The notes beneath the pieces are model-generated. The model was not told where the DNA came from and made no database searches. It saw nothing but the letters and a program-made list of their open reading frames with translations. Of a stretch of DNA of 10,705 bases, positions 7,018 through 10,705 are shown piece after piece. Every line of letters begins with the position of its first letter. Position 1 is the stretch's first letter. A program made the translations under genes and the position numbers. Source of the stretch: Phycisphaeraceae bacterium (lineage in GTDB: Bacteria > Planctomycetota > Phycisphaerae > Phycisphaerales > Phycisphaeraceae); NCBI GenBank assembly GCA_028281215.1, contig JANQKH010000245.1:1-10705 (forward strand). The letters run 5' to 3'.

Positions 7018-7053
7018 AAAAGAAAAACCACGCGCGACATCAATCGCGCGTGG
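7018..7053 (-). terminator. Rho-independent terminator of the sigma/serpin unit
   Basis: CCACGCGCGA (7028-7037) and TCGCGCGTGG (7044-7053) form a perfect 10-bp GC-rich stem with a 6-base loop. Read on the minus strand the stem is followed by TTTTTCTTTT (7027-7018). It lies 26 bases after the serpin stop codon. On the plus strand the bases after the stem are not T-rich, so it is directional for the minus strand. Confidence 0.88.
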
Positions 7054-7079
7054 TCGTTGAAGGTGGTCGGGAGATTGAA

Positions 7080-9179
7080 TCAACTGTTCAAAGTCGGATT
7101 GGTTACACGGCCCATGAAGAGGATCGCACCTGTTTCCTTGTGACGAATCATCAGGATAAACGGCCGATCAGCACTGAACGTCGGCGTGAACTTCACGCTG
7201 ATCGGTGCACTGGTCGGTCGCACCATCACCACGGCCGTCGCGGCCGCCGCTTCCGTTCCCTTTTCATTCACTTCCAGAAACGCTTTGTGGAACACCTTGC
7301 CGATGTACAGTCGTTGCATCAGGTTCGAGGTGTCGTGCATCCCGGTAAAATCAGCACCCTCTTTGGCTCGCGGATCAGTAAAGGCCCGCTTCATGCCCAT
7401 ATCCGGAAGCGTACCTGAAGGATTCATGCCGCCTTCGCCTAGTTTGTAGTCCGTTTCAAGTTTGAGCTTCGGCAGTTTGACGTGGAGTTCGCGCCCTTCC
7501 AGCGCACCCATCCACTTCGTGATGCTGGCGGCACTGAGCTTCTGCTCGACATCACCAAGTTTGCCGGCCTCCATCGGCGCGATGAGCACCATCGACAGTT
7601 CCTTGCCCTTGTAAGGCAGTTCGGCAACCAGGAAGCCATCCTTATCGGGATAGGTTGATTCTTTCTGGCCTCGTCGAATCATCCGGGGCGTCTTGAAGGG
7701 TTGGCCTTTGCCATCGAATGCGCCGTAGCGTGCGCCGCCGAGACCGTTCGCCTGCATCGTGGCCGTCTTGATCTTCTTGCCATCGGAAAGCGTAAAATCG
7801 ATCGGTCGCGTCATGTTTTCCTTGAACGGGGTTTGCCATTCGCCTTTGAAGTAAATCGCGTTGACCAACACCAATCGTGTGAGGCGAGTGATGCCTCCCG
7901 GCGGAATCAGATCCTTGATGCGATTTCTGGTCTGGTCCTCGACCCAATTATTGATGCGCACGCGTTCACCTTCAGTTTGTCCGGCGAAGTCAGCTTCTTC
8001 AATCGCACCGGTGTCGTAGTGCTTTGCGATGGCGTCCCGGAATGGCTGCTCAATTCGAAAACCCTTTTGCCCCCACAACGCATTGGCAACGTTCAATTCA
8101 AACTGGTCAACTTGTGCGGCCGCCTTGTTGACTTCGTCGGCGATCTTTCGTTCAGCTTGGGCAAGCTTGTTGTAATTCTTGAAATCACGCTTATCCAATG
8201 CAGCCGCGGTCTCCGCTTTCGCCGCCGTCAATTGGGCGCGCAACTGGGTGATCTTCTTTCGTAGCGCCTTCAATTTGGGGTCGTCAGGATCACTCTTGAG
8301 CTTCGCGTTGATTTGTTGGAATCCGTTATGAATCAGCGACGTTCGCCAAGGAATGAGCTGAGCATCGACTCCCGTCCTCATGGCTGCCTTCGGATATCGC
8401 AGCACCTTGCCCATCTCATCCGCTGTCTCGCCGCGAGCGCCCTCGGCCGTCATCGCCAGCGCGCCGGAAACGGAGTAGGGCGAGAAGAAAAGATTGCCAC
8501 CCTTGTTCTCTTTAGCCAGCCGGCGATAGAGATCGATCGCAAAATCGCTGTTGGCCTGAACGGTGTACTTGGATGGTGACTGCTCGGAGTCGGCAGCCAA
8601 AAGGTCGTTGGCGTTCCCGGTCACGGATCCCATCGCATTGGTGAGTGTAACCACGCCGGCCAGAACGAGGACGCGAGTGAATCGATGCATGTCAGGCCCT
8701 TTCGAAGAGTTTTCATGAGTTCCAATGTAGAAGCGCGTTCCCGCGGCGCGGGCTTCGCCTTCCGGTGTTCGAATAGTCAGGTCTTGCGTTGGAGAGTGCT
8801 GGTCGCCGGCCGCCACCGAAAAGACCAGAAGCTCGCCACGTTCGAGTTCGATCCGGCCGTCGTCGACCACTTTGAATACCGCTTTCCCCGTCGGCTCAAT
8901 GCGCCAACCCGACGCGATCGTGACGCCACCCGAAGGGGCCACCATGGCGGGATCGCCAGTTGTGTGTTTTTCCTGTCCGTCGCCGTCGAGGAACACCATG
9001 ATCATGATGAGTGCGAGACAGGCAGCCGCGGCAATTGGTATCACGCGACGAATCCATACCGGCCGCCGCGGCGCAATATCAACCCAACGCCGACGAACCG
9101 ATTCCTCCCATCCTGAGTCGGCCGCAGCGGGCTTCATCTGGCGCAGTTCGGCTTCAAGTTGTTCGGTTTGTTTGTCCAT
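7080..9179 (-). CDS. Membrane anti-sigma (FecR-like) domain fused to a serpin
   Basis: The start is the ATG at 9179, which shares its A with the sigma factor's TGA (TGATG), giving 699 residues and translational coupling. Residues 1-45 are charged and would be cytoplasmic, one membrane helix spans about 46-64, and residues about 80-197 look like a FecR-type beta domain (LERGELLVFSV, then GTRFYIGT and TRVLVLAGVVTLTN). From about 206 to 697 there is a complete serpin: NLFFSPYSVSGALAM near 230, VLVNAIYFKGEW near 437-448, the hinge EKGTEAAAATA (639-649) with the small residues of inhibitory serpins, and the signature FSADRPFILMI near 668. By serpin counting P1 falls at about Pro655 next to Arg654. 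The serpin is about 490 residues instead of about 370-400, partly from a charged helical insert (about 299-357) and a smaller insert near 485-515. Known family role: suicide inhibition of serine or cysteine proteases. Inferred role: the outside sensor half of the ECF system. Confidence 0.92.
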   Translation of the reverse strand: MDKQTEQLEAELRQMKPAAADSGWEESVRRRWVDIAPRRPVWIRRVIPIAAAACLALIMIMVFLDGDGQEKHTTGDPAMVAPSGGVTIASGWRIEPTGKAVFKVVDDGRIELERGELLVFSVAAGDQHSPTQDLTIRTPEGEARAAGTRFYIGTHENSSKGPDMHRFTRVLVLAGVVTLTNAMGSVTGNANDLLAADSEQSPSKYTVQANSDFAIDLYRRLAKENKGGNLFFSPYSVSGALAMTAEGARGETADEMGKVLRYPKAAMRTGVDAQLIPWRTSLIHNGFQQINAKLKSDPDDPKLKALRKKITQLRAQLTAAKAETAAALDKRDFKNYNKLAQAERKIADEVNKAAAQVDQFELNVANALWGQKGFRIEQPFRDAIAKHYDTGAIEEADFAGQTEGERVRINNWVEDQTRNRIKDLIPPGGITRLTRLVLVNAIYFKGEWQTPFKENMTRPIDFTLSDGKKIKTATMQANGLGGARYGAFDGKGQPFKTPRMIRRGQKESTYPDKDGFLVAELPYKGKELSMVLIAPMEAGKLGDVEQKLSAASITKWMGALEGRELHVKLPKLKLETDYKLGEGGMNPSGTLPDMGMKRAFTDPRAKEGADFTGMHDTSNLMQRLYIGKVFHKAFLEVNEKGTEAAAATAVVMVRPTSAPISVKFTPTFSADRPFILMIRHKETGAILFMGRVTNPTLNS

Positions 9180-9673
9180 CAAACGGGCACAGCATCCAGG
9201 TTTTCTCGTAAAAGTCTCATTGCGGCTTCGTACCGACTGAAGGCCGTCGATTTCGGAAGATTGAGCGACTCGCCAATCTGGTCGAACGTCAGGTTGCCCC
9301 AGATGCGCATGACGACGACCTCGCGCTGTTCCGGAGCCAACAGTTCCAGTGCCGCCGTCAAAACTCGTTGCCGGTCAACGGTTATGGCTCGACCGTCAGC
9401 AGGCTCAAAATGGTCACGGTCGGCGTGCGATGACGGCGCGTTTTGTTCGCGTCGGCGGCGTTGGTGCCAGTCGATCGCAGCCGTCCGAACGCACCGGAAA
9501 AGGTACGCCACAGGGTCACGCACGTGATCGCGCTGCCGCCAGTATCGCACGAACGCCTCCTGGACTACATCCTCGGCGTCCGCGTGGCGGTTGACGTGCT
9601 GCCGGGCGAACAGGATCAATTTCGAGCCGTGTTCACGGAGCAATGATTCAGCCATGTCGGCGTCATGCGTCAA
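9179..9673 (-). CDS. ECF-type RNA polymerase sigma factor
   Basis: The 164-residue product begins at a TTG at 9673, chosen because GAGGGAG lies just upstream (4-6 base spacing), whereas the in-frame ATG at 9655 is 22 bases from it. Region 2 is seen at about residues 15-75, with DAEDVVQEAFVRYW (32-45) for core binding and DPVAYLFRCVRTAAIDWHQRRRR for -10 recognition. A short linker follows, and region 4 covers about 105-157: LLAPEQREVVVMRIW and a helix-turn-helix from FDQIGESLNLP to SRYEAAMRLL that would read the -35. No sigma region 3 or C-terminal extension is present, as usual for ECF factors. The stop overlaps the start of the anti-sigma-serpin gene, so the two are almost certainly co-translated partners. 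Autoregulation is common in such pairs, but I found no clear ECF promoter upstream. Confidence 0.95.
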   Translation of the reverse strand: MTHDADMAESLLREHGSKLILFARQHVNRHADAEDVVQEAFVRYWRQRDHVRDPVAYLFRCVRTAAIDWHQRRRREQNAPSSHADRDHFEPADGRAITVDRQRVLTAALELLAPEQREVVVMRIWGNLTFDQIGESLNLPKSTAFSRYEAAMRLLRENLDAVPV

Positions 9674-9723
9674 TCGGCTCCCTCAAGGATGTAGACCGCC
9701 CAATCGAGGACTTGTGCGAGCTC

Positions 9724-9745
9724 AAAGAGAAAAAATGTGAAAAAA
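9724..9745. promoter_or_regulatory. Phased A-tracts upstream of the sigma operon
   Basis: Two A6 tracts (9730-9735 and 9740-9745) start exactly 10 bases apart, with a further AAA at 9724-9726. A-tracts in helical phase bend DNA. They lie 51-72 bp upstream of the sigma start, in the only strongly AT-rich patch of this region. On the minus strand they read as T-runs just after the zinc-ribbon gene, so they may also help end its transcript; the nearest stem (ATCAG/CTGAC-like, 4 pairs) is weak. Confidence 0.4.
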
Positions 9746-9768
9746 GTCAGATTTCCTGATCCGCGCCA

Positions 9769-10008
9769 TCATCGATCGAGTTTGAGTCCGCAGCCGGGGC
9801 ACTGCTTGTCGGCCGGTTCGATCAGTGTCTCACATGAAATGCAGCGAAAGGGTTGGCTGTCTGCTCGTCGTCTGGCTTTGGCCCACTTGCGAGCGCCACG
9901 CTCGCCGACGATCACCTCGTAGAGAAATCGGACCAGACGGTATCCCACACCAATCACCAACACGACGCCGGCCAATAGGGCAAGGATTTCGAACTGGGAT
10001 TCGGACAT
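9769..10008 (-). CDS. Small membrane-anchored zinc-ribbon protein
   Basis: The 79-residue product starts at an ATG at 10008 with only a weak purine run (GAAGAG) upstream. Residues about 7-32 are hydrophobic and form one membrane helix, followed by a basic stretch (KWAKARRRAD, 41-50) that would place the C-terminus in the cytoplasm by the positive-inside rule. The C-terminal domain holds two CxxC pairs, Cys56/Cys59 and Cys70/Cys73, in the arrangement of a single zinc ribbon. No enzymatic motif is present. It lies 36 bp downstream of the AEC permease gene in the same direction, so the two may be co-transcribed. It ends 95 bp before the sigma factor, separated by the T-rich patch. The function is unknown; similar small ribbon proteins bind metal or protein partners. 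Confidence 0.75.
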   Translation of the reverse strand: MSESQFEILALLAGVVLVIGVGYRLVRFLYEVIVGERGARKWAKARRRADSQPFRCISCETLIEPADKQCPGCGLKLDR

Positions 10009-10044
10009 GAGCGCTCTTCGTTCTGACCACGCAATCGATTCGCG

Positions 10045-10705
10045 TCAACCCGTCGTGCCAAACGTGGCGACCATAGCGAGCACAATCGTCGCCGACACGC
10101 CGGAGAAGATGGTCGTCCAGAACACACAGTCTGCGGCGAGGTCGGCGTCGCCCTCCAATTCGAGGGTCAGCAACAACACATTCACCGCAGCCGGCGCAGC
10201 GGCGGCGATCACCAACTGCCCGCCCGGCCAGGGCCACATCCCTGTCACCGCCACGAATCCCGCCGTCACCGCGGGCAACATCACCAACTTGATCAGCAAC
10301 ACCGGCCCCACATATTTCCAACGCGGCCAGCGCGCGCTCTGAGCCAACTGCGCGCCCAACGTCAACAACATGATCGGCACCGTCGCGTCGGACAACAGTT
10401 CCACCGGATAAAGCACAGCTTGCGGCGGAATGATTTCGTAATCACGACAGATAAACGCGCCGACAATCGCATAGATCATCGGCAGTTTGAAGTACCCGGT
10501 CAGGGCGCGCTTCACGCCGTCACCTTTCGTGATCGCCAGCACGGTGTAACCGAAACACCACAGCACCAGGTTGGAAATCATGACGCAGAGCGCTTGAATC
10601 TCTACCCCCTGCTTCGGCTCGCTCATACCTTCAAACGTGAGCTCCATCGGCCCTTCGTAAACCAGTTCGGCGACCGGGATGCCGAAATTGCCGGCGTGGT
10701 GGTCA
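10045..10705 (-). CDS. AEC (auxin efflux carrier) family permease, C-terminal part (runs off right edge)
   Basis: The frame is open from the right edge to a TGA at 10045-10047, giving about 219 visible residues; the start lies outside the window. An internal ATG at 10647 should not be taken as the start, because the codons before it read HHAGNFGIPVAELVY, the conserved N-G-(N)-F-G-(L/I)-P segment of AEC carriers. About six hydrophobic segments follow, including ELLSDATVPIMLLTLGAQLA and the C-terminal CVFWTTIFSGVSATIV, both usual for the family, whose members are about 300 residues with ten membrane spans. AEC proteins export or import small organic anions such as malate or auxin-like acids; the substrate here cannot be told. 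The zinc-ribbon gene follows 36 bp downstream. Confidence 0.88.
   Translation of the reverse strand, partial: DHHAGNFGIPVAELVYEGPMELTFEGMSEPKQGVEIQALCVMISNLVLWCFGYTVLAITKGDGVKRALTGYFKLPMIYAIVGAFICRDYEIIPPQAVLYPVELLSDATVPIMLLTLGAQLAQSARWPRWKYVGPVLLIKLVMLPAVTAGFVAVTGMWPWPGGQLVIAAAAPAAVNVLLLTLELEGDADLAADCVFWTTIFSGVSATIVLAMVATFGTTG

Noticed and set aside
8761..8780. GTTCGAAT sequence resembling a tRNA T-loop
   Set aside because: It lies inside the FecR/serpin coding frame and no acceptor, D or anticodon arm can be built around it.
2317..9179. Idea that the serpin inhibits the nearby aspartic protease
   Set aside because: Serpins act on serine and some cysteine proteases, not normally on aspartic ones; the genes are on opposite strands about 2.3 kb apart with unrelated genes between.
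9690..9720. GGTCTAC on the minus strand resembling an ECF-type -10 for autoregulation of the sigma gene
   Set aside because: No matching GGAAC-like -35 at 16-17 bp upstream, so the resemblance is too weak to annotate.

Overview
The window is about 57-58% G+C by eye and is most likely from a planctomycete, probably a Phycisphaerae-like lineage. The best lineage marker is a pseudopilin-like protein with a GFTLVE-type methylation motif and a C-terminal H-X9-DG motif, a combination very common in Planctomycetota. An ECF sigma factor coupled to a membrane anti-sigma protein with an unusual extracytoplasmic domain also fits. No rRNA, tRNA, CRISPR array, insertion sequence or phage gene was found.

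Layout. Positions 1-737 (minus) hold the N-terminal part of a CHASE2 sensor protein that runs off the left edge. A 389-bp divergent intergenic region (738-1126) follows, with two opposed promoter candidates, an (AGGG)n/G-quadruplex tract and a cluster of small hairpins. On the plus strand come an exported alpha/beta-hydrolase-like protein (1127-2218), an exported protein joining a two-lobed retropepsin-like aspartic protease to about 15 ankyrin repeats (2317-4764), a 67-residue unknown (4880-5083), the pseudopilin (about 5206-6060) and a SAM-dependent methyltransferase (6279-6959). These are spaced roughly 100-220 bp apart and look like separate transcription units.

The right part is on the minus strand. 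From right to left it holds the C-terminal part of an AEC-family permease (from the right edge to 10045), a small membrane zinc-ribbon protein (9769-10008), an ECF sigma factor (9179-9673) and, overlapping it by one base in a TGATG junction, a FecR-like anti-sigma domain fused to a full serpin (7080-9179). A strong rho-independent terminator (7018-7053) closes this unit.

The most striking item is the ECF sigma / anti-sigma-serpin pair. The predicted topology puts the sigma-binding N-terminus in the cytoplasm and an apparently inhibitory-type serpin outside the membrane. This suggests, as inference only, a one-shot protease sensor: an external protease cleaves the reactive loop, the serpin changes conformation or becomes covalently trapped, and the anti-sigma domain alters sigma release. 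The serpin also carries a charged, coiled-coil-like insertion in the helix D region. A second notable architecture is the exported bilobal aspartic protease with ankyrin repeats. No direct functional link between the plus-strand and minus-strand genes can be shown from sequence alone.
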